Positions 6,908 to 15,759 of a stretch of DNA of 64,000 nucleotides are shown here, piece by piece. Source of the DNA: Chloroflexota bacterium (GTDB lineage: Bacteria > Chloroflexota > Anaerolineae > Anaerolineales > Anaerolineaceae); assembly GCA_016838895.1 (NCBI GenBank), contig JAEKNU010000011.1, forward strand, positions 1-64,000, given 5' to 3'. The translations under genes and the position numbers were made by a program. The notes below the pieces were generated by a model. The model worked only from the letters and a program-made list of their open reading frames with translations, did not search any database and had not been told where the DNA came from. Numbering within the stretch: the stretch's first letter is position 1; every line of letters starts with the position of its first letter.

Positions 6908-8020
6908 TTATCGAACTGCAACCGGATTTTCCGGGTTCTGCGAAGGATCAAAGACATGGAAGTTATTCATGTTGAAAACAACTTCAACTTCATCCGCAAT
7001 TTGGAAACGGGTCCGAGGATCAACACGACCAACAAATATGGTGGAACCACTGACCAAATGCAGGTTAATTTCATTACCCATCAACTCGGAAACATCCACA
7101 CGAGCTTTCACTGGGGCAGCTTTAATGCTGGGAGGGGCAAATTCAGGATTGTGAACATCTTCAGGACGAATACCGAAGACGATTTCCCTATTGGTTAAAG
7201 GAGCCAATAATTTTTTCTTTTCTTCAGGAACCAGCAATTTGATATCGCCACAAACGATATACAGGTCATCGCCTTCTTTTTGAATAACTGAGTTAAAGAA
7301 GTTCATGGCAGGTGAGCCAATGAAACCGGCAACAAACAGGTTATCAGGTCTGTCGTACAGGTTCTGTGGGGTATCCAACTGCTGTAAAATACCATGATTC
7401 AAAACAGCGATACGGGTAGCCATGGTCATGGCTTCACCCTGGTCATGGGTTACGTAGACAAATGTAGTTTGCAGACGATGATGCAGCTTGCTGATTTCAG
7501 AACGCATCTGCACACGCAATTTCGCATCCAGGTTGGAGAGTGGTTCGTCTAAGAGGAAAACCTTTGGTTCACGTACAATGGCACGGCCTAATGCAACACG
7601 CTGGTTCTGACCACCAGAGAGTTCCCGTGGCTTTCGTTTCATTAATTTTTCAATGCCCAATGTTTCGGCAGCTTCCATTACGCGACGCTGAATTTCATCT
7701 TTCGGCATTTTGCGTAATTTCAAACCGAAGGCCATGTTATCATACACGGTCATATGCGGATACAGAGCATAGGATTGGAATACCATCGCAATATCGCGAT
7801 CTTTGGCAGGTAAATCATTGACAACTTTTTCGTCAATAATTACCTCGCCGGAAGATACTTCTTCCAGACCAGCCAGGCTACGCAGTGCAGTTGTTTTACC
7901 ACAACCAGACGGACCAACAAGTACAAGGAACTCTTTGTCATCAATCTCAATATTAAAATCATTGAGTGCGATTACATCCCCAAATTTTTTGAATACGTGT
8001 CGATATGCAACATTTGCCAT
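6908..8020 (-). CDS. ugpC: Sugar ABC transporter ATP-binding protein, UgpC/MsmX type
   Basis: 370 aa. Walker A GPSGCGKT near residue 37, Q-loop VFQSYALYPHMTVYDN, signature LSGGQNQR, Walker B VFLLDEPLSNLDAK and H-loop YVTHDQGEA are all intact. The C-terminal third (from about 235) is the MalK-type TOBE/regulatory region. Members of this family power several carbohydrate importers at once. Here two binding-protein/permease pairs lie upstream on the same strand and neither has its own ATPase, so this protein probably serves both. It has its own upstream gap of about 108 bp with promoter-like sequence, allowing separate expression. Exact sugar specificity lies in the binding proteins, not here. 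Confidence 0.93.
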   Translation of the reverse strand: MANVAYRHVFKKFGDVIALNDFNIEIDDKEFLVLVGPSGCGKTTALRSLAGLEEVSSGEVIIDEKVVNDLPAKDRDIAMVFQSYALYPHMTVYDNMAFGLKLRKMPKDEIQRRVMEAAETLGIEKLMKRKPRELSGGQNQRVALGRAIVREPKVFLLDEPLSNLDAKLRVQMRSEISKLHHRLQTTFVYVTHDQGEAMTMATRIAVLNHGILQQLDTPQNLYDRPDNLFVAGFIGSPAMNFFNSVIQKEGDDLYIVCGDIKLLVPEEKKKLLAPLTNREIVFGIRPEDVHNPEFAPPSIKAAPVKARVDVSELMGNEINLHLVSGSTIFVGRVDPRTRFQIADEVEVVFNMNNFHVFDPSQNPENPVAVR

Positions 8021-8049
8021 TGCAACATCCTCCTATTGATTCAATGCGG

Positions 8050-8128
8050 CTAGCGCAATTTTTTGTGAATTACTTCATACATAATACCATAAAGTGAACA
8101 TTTTGTGTGAAAATTCACTAATCTAATT
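8050..8128 (-). promoter_or_regulatory. Probable promoter/operator of the ATPase gene
   Basis: The minus strand shows a -10-like TATTAT (about 8085-8090) but a poor -35. Upstream lies the dyad GTGAAaaTTCAC (8107-8118) and a TGTTCAC half-site. This hints at independent control of the shared ATPase. Confidence 0.35.
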
Positions 8129-9169
8129 TTACTTGGTTTCTGTCACTTTAGATATCCAGCGTGGTGTTTCTGTGCTGTAGCCCTTTATTTCTGTCAAATG
8201 ATAAGCAAAAAGCTGTGCAGGGACAATACATATCAACGGAGAGAGCCACTCCGGCACATCTTCTGGAATAGCAATCGCCGATTGTGCGAGATCCAGGGCT
8301 CTCTGATCATTGGATATGACCAACACTTCTGCCAAATGATCTTCACGTAGTTTTTTCACCAGTGTGAGCATATCCTCAAACACTGCTCCTTTGGGATTAA
8401 TCACCATAACAGGGAAACCTCGATCTACCAGAGCAATGGGACCATGACGAAAATCTGCAGAGGAATAACCATCGGCAACAACATAGGTTAGTTCTTTCAA
8501 TTTAATCGTCCATTCAAAACTGGTTGCATAATTATAACCGCGACCCAATACCACGCATTGATCCATAAATCGATATCGTTGGGCGATCTGCTCTATTTCA
8601 GCATCCTTTTTAAGCACACTTTTCATCCATTTCGGTACTTTCTTCAATTCCGTGAATGCTTGATCGAAATTATCCTGCATGGCAGCAGATAACATAGCAA
8701 CAACCATTAGTTCAGTTGTGTAGGTTTTGGTGGCTGCAACAGCTTTTTCCTCACCTGCGCAAATATCAATCACCCAATCCGCTTCCTTTGCCAATGGAGA
8801 ATCTTTTTCATTGGTGATCGCCAGGGTTGGGCAACCTTGTTTACGGGCTTCATGCAGCACACTGACAATATCAGGGGATTGCCCAGATTGAGAAATGCCA
8901 ACCACAAGGGCACCATTCAAACGTGGCGGCTGTTGATATACCGAATACAAGGATGGGGTTGCCAATCCAACAGTCATCTGATTATGCGCCCCCCACAAAT
9001 AGCTGGCATATCGACCGGCATTATCTGAGGTACCCCGTGCGGCGATATGTACATAAGGCACATTAGCTTTCTTAATTTCTTTCGCAATCCGTATAATTGC
9101 GTCCATCTGACTCTTTAGTAAATTTTCAACTACATCTGGTTGTTCAAATATTTCAGTTTTTAAGCTCAT
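8129..9169 (-). CDS. SIS-domain glucosamine-6-phosphate deaminase/isomerase-like protein
   Basis: 346 aa with two SIS domains, similar to the isomerase half of GlmS without the glutaminase half. Motifs: AARGTSDNAGRYASYL near residue 43, SQSGQSPD near 93 and EEKAVAATKTYTTEL near 139, all phosphosugar-binding. Stand-alone proteins of this class are NagB-II-type deaminases (glucosamine-6-P to fructose-6-P plus ammonia) or AgaS-type enzymes. With nagA in the same locus and no classical NagB in view, deamination of glucosamine-6-P is the best guess. SD GGAG lies 9 nt before ATG. Upstream is nagZ; downstream is the transporter ATPase. Confidence 0.85.
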   Translation of the reverse strand: MSLKTEIFEQPDVVENLLKSQMDAIIRIAKEIKKANVPYVHIAARGTSDNAGRYASYLWGAHNQMTVGLATPSLYSVYQQPPRLNGALVVGISQSGQSPDIVSVLHEARKQGCPTLAITNEKDSPLAKEADWVIDICAGEEKAVAATKTYTTELMVVAMLSAAMQDNFDQAFTELKKVPKWMKSVLKKDAEIEQIAQRYRFMDQCVVLGRGYNYATSFEWTIKLKELTYVVADGYSSADFRHGPIALVDRGFPVMVINPKGAVFEDMLTLVKKLREDHLAEVLVISNDQRALDLAQSAIAIPEDVPEWLSPLICIVPAQLFAYHLTEIKGYSTETPRWISKVTETK

Positions 9170-9260
9170 TTGGGTACTCCATTCATCTCTACTATCATGA
9201 TTTGCTTCAATGTTTAATTTTCTATCACCATGCGAAAATTTTTATAAAGGATTGAAATGG

Positions 9261-9291
9261 AACTGGTATGATCCCTTTGACCATACCAGTT
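9261..9291 (-). other. 10-bp inverted repeat between nagZ and SIS gene
   Basis: AACTGGTATG (9261-9270) pairs perfectly with CATACCAGTT (9282-9291) across an 11-nt loop. No T-tract follows on either strand, so an operator or an mRNA-stabilising hairpin is more likely than a terminator. Confidence 0.5.
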
Positions 9292-9377
9292 TGATTCTCT
9301 CATTTTTTCAATCTTCTTTAGATTGCCTTCATTCTATTGTAATCCAGACATTGCTCAATTAGTATAAGCTCTGCCAA

Positions 9378-10997
9378 TTAAGAAACATATCCTATCCCAT
9401 AACCGATTGAGTATAAATCTCCAATCGGAACTGGCAACCTTCCCTTTGTTGTCAGATGCCCGAATACTACATTTACCAATGCCTGCAAGGAAGGCTCCAA
9501 TATACTGTAAGTACATAGTGCTGTCTTTACCTGCGAGAAGAACAGAACATCATCCGGCAGACGTAATGCCACTGAAATGATTTGATCACTGCCAAAAGTG
9601 TTCAAAAGCGTTTTCACCAGCTTTGCCTGTCCGGGATGTTGACGGGCATTGATCGTGCCGATCACAATCAAATCGTCAGCTTGAGTTTGTTGTAGAATTG
9701 CGTTTATTTCAACATCATCTGGTTGCATATTGTATTGCATTTCGATCACGTTGGTATGCTCTTTTTTTATTAACGGCAGTAAAGATAGCTTTACATAGGA
9801 TGAGGTATCCGCCGGGGTTAAATCAACCGGCTTGGGCAGCAAAACAACGATGCGTTTTTGTTTATTGAGTTTCAGCGGTAATAAATTCGCATCGTTCCTC
9901 AACAAAGTAATCGATTTTTCAGCGATCTGTCTGGCGATTTGCAGATGCTCATCGCACTTAATCATGCTTAGATCAGGTTGTACAAAATGCTCACGAATGC
10001 CTGCGCGCATAGCAAACACTCGCTCAGCTGATTGTTCCAGTTCTTTGACATCCAGAAATCCACGCTTGGCTGCCAGCAGGGTGTTTTCGTACACTAAATT
10101 TTGGTCCACCACATCTGGTCCCATTAATAAAATATCAGCCCCGGCCCGGAAAGCAGCCATTGCTTCTACTGCTAATCCATTTCCCTGCTGAATTGCTTTC
10201 ATATTCATTGCGTCGGTAATGGTTACGCCATTGTAATGAAATGTGCTGCGTAATAAATCTGTCAACAAAATACGGGATAAGGTGGCCGGCGTATCCTCTT
10301 CGGGTTCTAATGCAGGTAAGGTCAGATGAGCAGTCATCACCATCTGAACTTCTTCACGGAAGGCAGCCAGGAATGGAGGAAATTCTACGGATTCAAGATG
10401 AGTGCGGTCATGCGGTACCGTAGGCAGCATATGATGAGAATCTCCGGCGGTATCACCATGCCCGGGGAAATGTTTGGCACAGGCAACCACACCATGATCC
10501 TGCGAACCTGAAATCAGTGCCGCGCCAAATTTTCCAACCAGTAGTGGATCAGCACCAAAGGAGCGCACCCCAATGACTGGATTCTGCGGATTATTATTCA
10601 CATCCATGCTGGGCGCATAATTCACATTAATGCCCATCGCCGATAGCTCCAGGGCCAGTACTTTGCCGGTTTGATAGGCAAGCTCTTCCGATTGTGTGGC
10701 ACCTAAAGCCATATTTCCGGGTAGTGGCGTTGTCCCATTGATGGCCATCAACTGTCCACCTTCCTGATCTGCGGCAATTAATAGCGGCAATTGCCCGGCC
10801 TGTGCAGCAATGTTCTGCAAGGCAGCGGTTAAGTCCCGTACCTGCTGCGGGGAACTCACATTTAAATCTCGAAATAACGTTACACCAGCAATACCCTGAT
10901 CACGAATCGCCTGAAGTATTGAATCAGGTAAGGCGCCTTTCCCTTCAAAAGCATAAAGCAATTTTGTACCAATGATTCCCGGATTAATTGTTGCCAT
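9378..10997 (-). CDS. nagZ: GH3 beta-N-acetylhexosaminidase, NagZ type
   Basis: 539 aa. The N-terminal TIM barrel has the NagZ hallmark KHFPGHGDTAGDSHHMLP (near residues 175-192), in which the Asp-His dyad supplies the acid/base, and ITDAMNMKAI near 257 with the nucleophile Asp. Upstream elements IAADQEGGQ and NYAPSMDVNNNPQNPVIGVRSFG fit. A C-terminal alpha/beta domain of about 190 residues (from 350) makes it longer than the roughly 340-aa Gram-negative NagZ and more like Bacillus-type enzymes. No signal peptide is visible, so it acts in the cytoplasm on imported GlcNAc-containing disaccharides or muropeptides. It starts 8 nt after the upstream permease, with SD AAAGGA inside that gene's end. 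Confidence 0.92.
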   Translation of the reverse strand: MATINPGIIGTKLLYAFEGKGALPDSILQAIRDQGIAGVTLFRDLNVSSPQQVRDLTAALQNIAAQAGQLPLLIAADQEGGQLMAINGTTPLPGNMALGATQSEELAYQTGKVLALELSAMGINVNYAPSMDVNNNPQNPVIGVRSFGADPLLVGKFGAALISGSQDHGVVACAKHFPGHGDTAGDSHHMLPTVPHDRTHLESVEFPPFLAAFREEVQMVMTAHLTLPALEPEEDTPATLSRILLTDLLRSTFHYNGVTITDAMNMKAIQQGNGLAVEAMAAFRAGADILLMGPDVVDQNLVYENTLLAAKRGFLDVKELEQSAERVFAMRAGIREHFVQPDLSMIKCDEHLQIARQIAEKSITLLRNDANLLPLKLNKQKRIVVLLPKPVDLTPADTSSYVKLSLLPLIKKEHTNVIEMQYNMQPDDVEINAILQQTQADDLIVIGTINARQHPGQAKLVKTLLNTFGSDQIISVALRLPDDVLFFSQVKTALCTYSILEPSLQALVNVVFGHLTTKGRLPVPIGDLYSIGYGIGYVS

Positions 10998-11005
10998 GTT
11001 TCACT

Positions 11006-11851
11006 TTATCCTTTTGATCCAGAGATGGTAATGCTCTCTAACAAATAACGTTGTGTGAAGAAGAACACAATGATCAAGGGCAGGGTAGTCAAAACGGAAG
11101 CAGTCATCACAATTTGCCAGGGTTGCGCGGTTTGTTGTGGATTGACCAATGCAGTCACATAAACCGGTAAGGTGTATAACGCTGCCTTTTGCAAATAGAT
11201 CACCGGAGCCAGCAAGCTATTCCATGTTCCAATAAAGAGGAAGGTCGCAATGGTTGCCAGTGCCGGTTTACATAACGGAATGATAATATGCCACCAGATC
11301 TGGAAATGACTGGCGCCTTCAATAAAGGCTGCCTCGTCCATCTCGTGCGGAATCTGCATCATAAATTGGCGCAGCAAAAAGATCATTGCCGCACCTCCAG
11401 CAAAGAAACCAGGTAACACAATCGGATTAAAAGTGCCCAACCAATCAAATTTACCAAACAAGATATACTGCGGTACAACCAATGCCTGAAAAGGAATCAT
11501 CATCGTGGAAAGCATAAGAATAAATATCAAGTTTCTGCCTGGCCATTCAATGCGGCTGAATGCATACGAAACTGCCGCGATTGAGATTAAGGCACCACCC
11601 ACTGCCAGAATGGTTACAAAGGAAGAATTGGCATATGCACGAATAAAACTGCTGTTGGCAAGCATATCCAGATAGTTGCCAATCTGTAATTTCGCCGGAA
11701 ACCAGACAATTTGCGATGCGTTTACCTCATCATAGGTTTTGAAAGAAGTCAGAATCATCCACAACAATGGCGTCACCATTACAATACTACTGGTAATCAG
11801 GAGGATGTATAAAATGACATCATTAATGGTTTTTACAATTTTTCTTTTCAT
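11006..11851 (-). CDS. Sugar ABC permease, MalG type (cassette 1)
   Basis: 281 aa from ATG 11851, 5 nt after AGGAGG; another ATG at 11854 is too close to the SD. Six membrane segments are expected. The cytoplasmic EAA loop is EMDEAAFIEGASHFQIWWHIIIPLCKP, containing the conserved EAA---G---------I-LP pattern that contacts the ATPase. It pairs with the MalF-type permease immediately upstream (9 nt between stop and this start) and binding protein 1. The ORF ends 8 nt before nagZ, consistent with one mRNA. Confidence 0.92.
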   Translation of the reverse strand: MKRKIVKTINDVILYILLITSSIVMVTPLLWMILTSFKTYDEVNASQIVWFPAKLQIGNYLDMLANSSFIRAYANSSFVTILAVGGALISIAAVSYAFSRIEWPGRNLIFILMLSTMMIPFQALVVPQYILFGKFDWLGTFNPIVLPGFFAGGAAMIFLLRQFMMQIPHEMDEAAFIEGASHFQIWWHIIIPLCKPALATIATFLFIGTWNSLLAPVIYLQKAALYTLPVYVTALVNPQQTAQPWQIVMTASVLTTLPLIIVFFFTQRYLLESITISGSKG

Positions 11852-11860
11852 CATTACCTC

Positions 11861-13006
11861 CTATTTAAGATCGTAGGTGACCCATTTAGATTGAGCCTTG
11901 AACTGGATTAGTGTAATTACAAAAATGATAAGCAGTAGCAACCAGGAGATCGCCGATCCATACCCCATCTCATTGAAACGGAAGGTCGCCCTCCACAGGT
12001 AATACACCACCGAATACGCCGATTGCGCCACAGTGGGTGTATCCCGAAACAGCACATAAACCTGTTCAAAAATCTGAATGGAGGCGATTGTACCAACGAT
12101 CAAATTATAGAATGTGTAGGGTGAGATGATCGGTAAAGTAATATAGCGGAATTTTTGCCAGGGGCTGGCGCCATCCACTTCTGCGGCTTCGTAAAATTCT
12201 TTGGGCACATTGTATAGTGCTGCCAGATAAATCAGCATCATTGCACCGCAACTCCACACAAGCAGTAAAACAATCGAGGTCTTTGTCCATAAAGGACTTT
12301 GCAGCCAAAGCGGAATTCGGTCCGGCGAGGGCATGCCTGCTGCCATGATTTTTTCCAGCATGATAAAGTTTTTGTTTTGTAAACCAAAGAAAAAGGCATT
12401 TACAAATTCCACCACATAAATTCCGATACGCATCAACCAATTAAAGGGTGGAAACAGCTCACTTGCCCAGCGCAAAAAAGTATTTACCAATCCATTATTG
12501 GCATTTAACATCAGGCGCCAGCATAAAAGCACGGCCGAATTCAACCCCAGGATCACCGGCATATAAAAAGCTGCCCTGAAAATACGCTCCCCTTTTGCCT
12601 GACGGTTCAGTAATTGCGCCAAGCCCAGGGCGGCGATCAATTGTAAGGGCAAGCCAAATAAAGTCAGGAACAATGTGTTAAATAATGAGGCTGTGAAATC
12701 TTTGTCATTCGTAAGCAAACGAATATAGTTTTGTAAACCCACCCATTGCGGCGGATCCGGCAGACGGTAACGCGTAAAACTCCAGTACAAAGAAGTTAAC
12801 ATGGGAATCATCACAAAAATAATAAATCCAATTAACCAGGGTGAGACAAATGCATATCCTGCAGCAATATCGTTCTGCTTGCGAATGGAAGCCTTGGCAG
12901 TTTTGGCAATTCGCTTTGCCCCAAAACCAACCAGAAGACTGGATACCACAATGAAAACGATGGTTCCCAAAGCCCATAGTAGCGTGATACTGTAATCATT
13001 AATCAT
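11861..13006 (-). CDS. Sugar ABC permease, MalF type (cassette 1)
   Basis: 381 aa from ATG 13006, which has GGAG 8 nt upstream; a longer in-frame start at 13054 lies inside a strong hairpin and lacks an SD. Eight or so hydrophobic segments, with an extra N-terminal one (residues 5-28) and an insertion of about 60 residues (FNWLMRIGIYVVEFVNAFFFGL and following) between the second and third core helices, make it longer than the usual 290-310 aa. The EAA loop is EFYEAAEVDGASPWQKFRYITLP. It forms the heterodimeric channel with the MalG-type partner. Confidence 0.9.
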   Translation of the reverse strand: MINDYSITLLWALGTIVFIVVSSLLVGFGAKRIAKTAKASIRKQNDIAAGYAFVSPWLIGFIIFVMIPMLTSLYWSFTRYRLPDPPQWVGLQNYIRLLTNDKDFTASLFNTLFLTLFGLPLQLIAALGLAQLLNRQAKGERIFRAAFYMPVILGLNSAVLLCWRLMLNANNGLVNTFLRWASELFPPFNWLMRIGIYVVEFVNAFFFGLQNKNFIMLEKIMAAGMPSPDRIPLWLQSPLWTKTSIVLLLVWSCGAMMLIYLAALYNVPKEFYEAAEVDGASPWQKFRYITLPIISPYTFYNLIVGTIASIQIFEQVYVLFRDTPTVAQSAYSVVYYLWRATFRFNEMGYGSAISWLLLLIIFVITLIQFKAQSKWVTYDLK

Positions 13007-13028
13007 GCCGAAGCTCTCCAGAAAGAGA

Positions 13029-13055
13029 CGTGGATGGAGCAAGTCTCCATCCACG
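13029..13055 (-). other. Intercistronic hairpin between binding protein 1 and permease
   Basis: Perfect 11-bp stem CGTGGATGGAG/CTCCATCCACG with a 5-nt loop, just after the binding-protein stop. A matching hairpin sits at the same place in cassette 2. Such hairpins commonly protect the upstream mRNA so that binding protein is made in excess over permeases. Confidence 0.75.
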
Positions 13056-13075
13056 CCGTTTAAAAGTCAATCAAA

Positions 13076-14431
13076 TTACTGAATTCTGCCAGCGTCTTGC
13101 AATACCTGGCTGTACTGGGATTGCATATTTGCGACAGTTGTGTCGATATCCTGCATATCTGTGAAGAATGCGGGGAGTTCGGTTTGCAGGATCTGGGTCA
13201 ATTGGGTGGTCTCACGAACATCAGCGAAGCCAACACCATATTCATCCATCATGCCGCCCAATTCTTGCATGATTACATCATTTTCGATGTAACCAAAACG
13301 GGCATCTTTACGAGGAGGAAATGAACCAAAATCACCATTGTATTTGTTCAGGTTTTCGGCGGAACCGAGGAACTTAAGGAATTCGACTGCGAGTGGAATG
13401 TTCTGTGAGTAAGCAGGAACAGCTAGCCAGTCATTGAAGACCTGCACAACAGGTTTACTGTTGGGGAAGTTTTCGGTATCAGTCAGGCCAGGAACCAAGG
13501 ATATATTATCCCAGATTTCATCACTAGTGGCGGGAGCGCCCCACAGGTTGGACCATTGGCAAACGGTGGAACCATCAGCCAGGCGTGAGCCGGTGGCTTC
13601 TGGTAAATCAGCTACGTTTTCATCGGGATATACTGCACGGCGGCGGTCATACATGAACTGTAAGGCTGCTTTTGCTTCGGGAGTGTCAAAATTGGGCTCG
13701 CCATTATCACGGTATAAAGTGCCGCCTAAACTCCACATAAGGGAGATGTATTCTTGCCAGTCATCCAAACGACCGGTAGTAACAACACCTGCACGAGTTA
13801 CCGCATTTCCATCAATCACGGTGCCAGCGGCGGCTTCAACAACGGCCTCTGCGAAGGTAGTTGGGGCTGCATCAATGCCAACTTCAGCTAACAGGTCGGT
13901 GCGGCACATATAGGTACGCGGAGCAGTCAACCATGGTAAACCACGGATTTCGCCATCCCAGGTTACAGTTTCCAGGGATGCAGGCACGAATTCAGCGATT
14001 TCCGGCCAGGCGGCTTCACTCAAATATTCATTCAAAGGGGCCAGGCTGTCGCCATAGACGGCCACAAATTCAGAACCGAGGTTGATGATATCGGCACCTT
14101 CACCAGCGGCGAAGTATCCCTGAACGGTCTCGCCCAAAGTACCCCAATTAACATAGATGAACTCAACGTCAACATTTGGATGGGTTTCCTGGAATGCAGG
14201 AACAACTTCTTCTTCCAACCAGGTGTCGGTTACATCGGGGATGTAGTCCACCAACATAACACGCAGGGTAACCATATCTGCGCTTGCTTCTTCAGCCACA
14301 GGGGCTTCTTCGGCTGCTGGTGCTTCAGCAGCAGGAGCTTCGGCTGCGGGTGCTGCTGGGGTAGCGGCGCTACCACAGGAGGACAGCAGTATGCTCAACA
14401 GGACTAAAAGTGTAATCAGTTTCGTGCGCAT
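13076..14431 (-). CDS. Extracellular sugar-binding lipoprotein (cassette 1)
   Basis: 451 aa. The lipoprotein signal MRTKLITLLVLLSILLSSCG ends in lipobox LSSC. A flexible linker of APAAE repeats follows, then a family-1 solute-binding protein fold (VTLRVMLVDYIPDVTDTWLEE, NVDVEFIYVNWG, GADIINLGSEF, FNDWLAVPAYSQNIPLAVEFLKFLGS). It captures a carbohydrate outside the membrane for the following permeases. Amino-sugar or chitooligosaccharide specificity is inferred from nagZ, nagA and the SIS genes nearby. The start is fixed by AGAAGGAG 9 nt upstream. A roughly 280-nt leader shared with cassette 2 precedes it. Confidence 0.92.
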   Translation of the reverse strand: MRTKLITLLVLLSILLSSCGSAATPAAPAAEAPAAEAPAAEEAPVAEEASADMVTLRVMLVDYIPDVTDTWLEEEVVPAFQETHPNVDVEFIYVNWGTLGETVQGYFAAGEGADIINLGSEFVAVYGDSLAPLNEYLSEAAWPEIAEFVPASLETVTWDGEIRGLPWLTAPRTYMCRTDLLAEVGIDAAPTTFAEAVVEAAAGTVIDGNAVTRAGVVTTGRLDDWQEYISLMWSLGGTLYRDNGEPNFDTPEAKAALQFMYDRRRAVYPDENVADLPEATGSRLADGSTVCQWSNLWGAPATSDEIWDNISLVPGLTDTENFPNSKPVVQVFNDWLAVPAYSQNIPLAVEFLKFLGSAENLNKYNGDFGSFPPRKDARFGYIENDVIMQELGGMMDEYGVGFADVRETTQLTQILQTELPAFFTDMQDIDTTVANMQSQYSQVLQDAGRIQ

Positions 14432-14700
14432 TAGAAATTTCTCCTTCTCTCTTTTTTACATAGATTTCTCACAGAAAGCAGATTGATTCAGATAGCACAT
14501 CCCACAGACATATCCAGTCGCTTCATATTAACTGCATCTGTCCAGCATGTGGCCTGTTTTGAATCAAATCGATTGTTTCTGCTTTATCAAAACAATTTCA
14601 GAAAATTTTATTTACTTGGTTTACCTGACACCTCTCATGCCATTAATTTTATTGCGCTCTCATCAACATCGTTGATTCAACGCCAAAGCGGCGAATTGTG
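14432..14700 (-). promoter_or_regulatory. Conserved leader A before binding protein 1
   Basis: This non-coding stretch aligns along its length with 18116-18400. Block I (14591-14700) contains hairpin CGCC/GGCG (14681-14684/14690-14693) and the conserved minus-strand strings ATGGCA, GAGAGGTG and GGTAAA. Block II (14501-14545) contains minus-strand AGATGCAGTT...TATGAAGC...ACTGGAT, with CAGTT/GACTG pairing. The ribosome binding region (AGAGAGAAGGAGAAATTTCTAATG in register) is identical. The binding proteins themselves differ much more outside the signal peptide, so the leader appears to be selected. It is probably a cis-acting RNA; class unknown. Confidence 0.6.
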
Positions 14701-14917
14701 TATATTTATTGATGCGTAATTCCACACATATCTGCTGAACAAATGTTCATTTTGTCAGCTTATTTAGTAAAATTCAAACCCTGATATTAGGCACCGGTTT
14801 TTACAACCAGGTAGACCTTTGCCTGTACGCTACCTCAAATGCTAGCAATAAATCCATTCATCAAAGTTGGAACAGAATTTTTACCTATTACATCGAAGTA
14901 CTACCTTCAAAGATGCA
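14701..14917 (-). promoter_or_regulatory. Likely promoter region of cassette 1
   Basis: Lies between leader A and the stop of the cassette 2 MalG gene. It contains a perfect dyad TGAACAAATGTTCA (14736-14749) and the flanking minus-strand string CTGACAAAATG. No strong sigma-70 promoter was found. Cassette 1 could therefore be transcribed from here or by read-through from cassette 2. Confidence 0.35.
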
Positions 14918-15745
14918 TTACCCTTTTACGGCACCAGCTGTTAACCCTTTAATAAATTCCTTTGAAAGTAAAACATACAACACCAGAATTGGAATTGCAG
15001 CCAATGATAAGGTACTTAATGCCGTTGTCCAATCCGTTCGATATTGACCAAATAATAAAGAAACACCTAAAGCTACCGTTCTGGATTCTTCAGCCCGGAT
15101 GAAAACCAATGGAAACCAGAAATCATTCCATATCTTCACCATATTAAAAATTGCAACTGTAGCCAAGGCAGGTCTGACAAGGGGAACAACAATGCGAAGA
15201 TAGATCCTAAATCGTGAAGCACCATCTATCCTGGCGGCTTCAAAAATATCCTTCGGGATCTCTCGAATAAATGTGGTTAAAATAAATGTCGCAATCGGCA
15301 TCCCCATCGCAACATATACCGGAATCAAACTCCAAATTGTATCTTGCAGCTTTAATTGAATCATCAAACGAACCAAATCAATCGTAGCAATACGAATCGG
15401 AATCATCAGTCCTGCGATGAAAAATACATATAAAACAGTTGTCACCCATGAATCCCAACTCGCCATTGCATAAGCAGCTAATGATCCAAAGAATAAAATA
15501 AGAATTAGGGATATCCCTACAACAATCATTGTGTTGGCAAAATATATAGGGAAATTGCTGTCACCCAAAACTCTTAAATAACCATCAAACGACAATACTT
15601 TTGGCAGGCCGAAAGGATCTGCGAAAATACCTTTCTGTGATTTCAAAGAATTTACAATCAATGTCCAAATTGGGAAAAGCACAATCAAAGACCAGATTGA
15701 AAGCACAAGGTATGAAAGAAATTCATTAATTCGTGAAGCACGCAT
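14918..15745 (-). CDS. Sugar ABC permease, MalG type (cassette 2)
   Basis: 275 aa; SD AGGAGAAG is 5 nt before ATG. Six predicted membrane helices. EAA loop PKDIFEAARIDGASRFRIYLRIVVPLVRP (residues near 162-190) is intact, so ATPase coupling should work. It lies 14 nt after its MalF-type partner. The sequence is only distantly related to the cassette 1 permease, so the cassettes are not a recent whole-operon duplication. Confidence 0.92.
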   Translation of the reverse strand: MRASRINEFLSYLVLSIWSLIVLFPIWTLIVNSLKSQKGIFADPFGLPKVLSFDGYLRVLGDSNFPIYFANTMIVVGISLILILFFGSLAAYAMASWDSWVTTVLYVFFIAGLMIPIRIATIDLVRLMIQLKLQDTIWSLIPVYVAMGMPIATFILTTFIREIPKDIFEAARIDGASRFRIYLRIVVPLVRPALATVAIFNMVKIWNDFWFPLVFIRAEESRTVALGVSLLFGQYRTDWTTALSTLSLAAIPILVLYVLLSKEFIKGLTAGAVKG

Positions 15746-15759
15746 ATTTCTTCTCCTGC

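Noticed and set aside
13007-13054. Longer start of the cassette 1 MalF-type permease
   Set aside because: It would begin inside the intercistronic hairpin and lacks an SD; ATG 13006 has one.
14829-14848. 20-nt string shared (18 of 20) with 61143-61162 upstream of the kinase operon
   Set aside because: A rough expectation for pairs with two mismatches in 64 kb is several by chance, and neither copy is symmetric.
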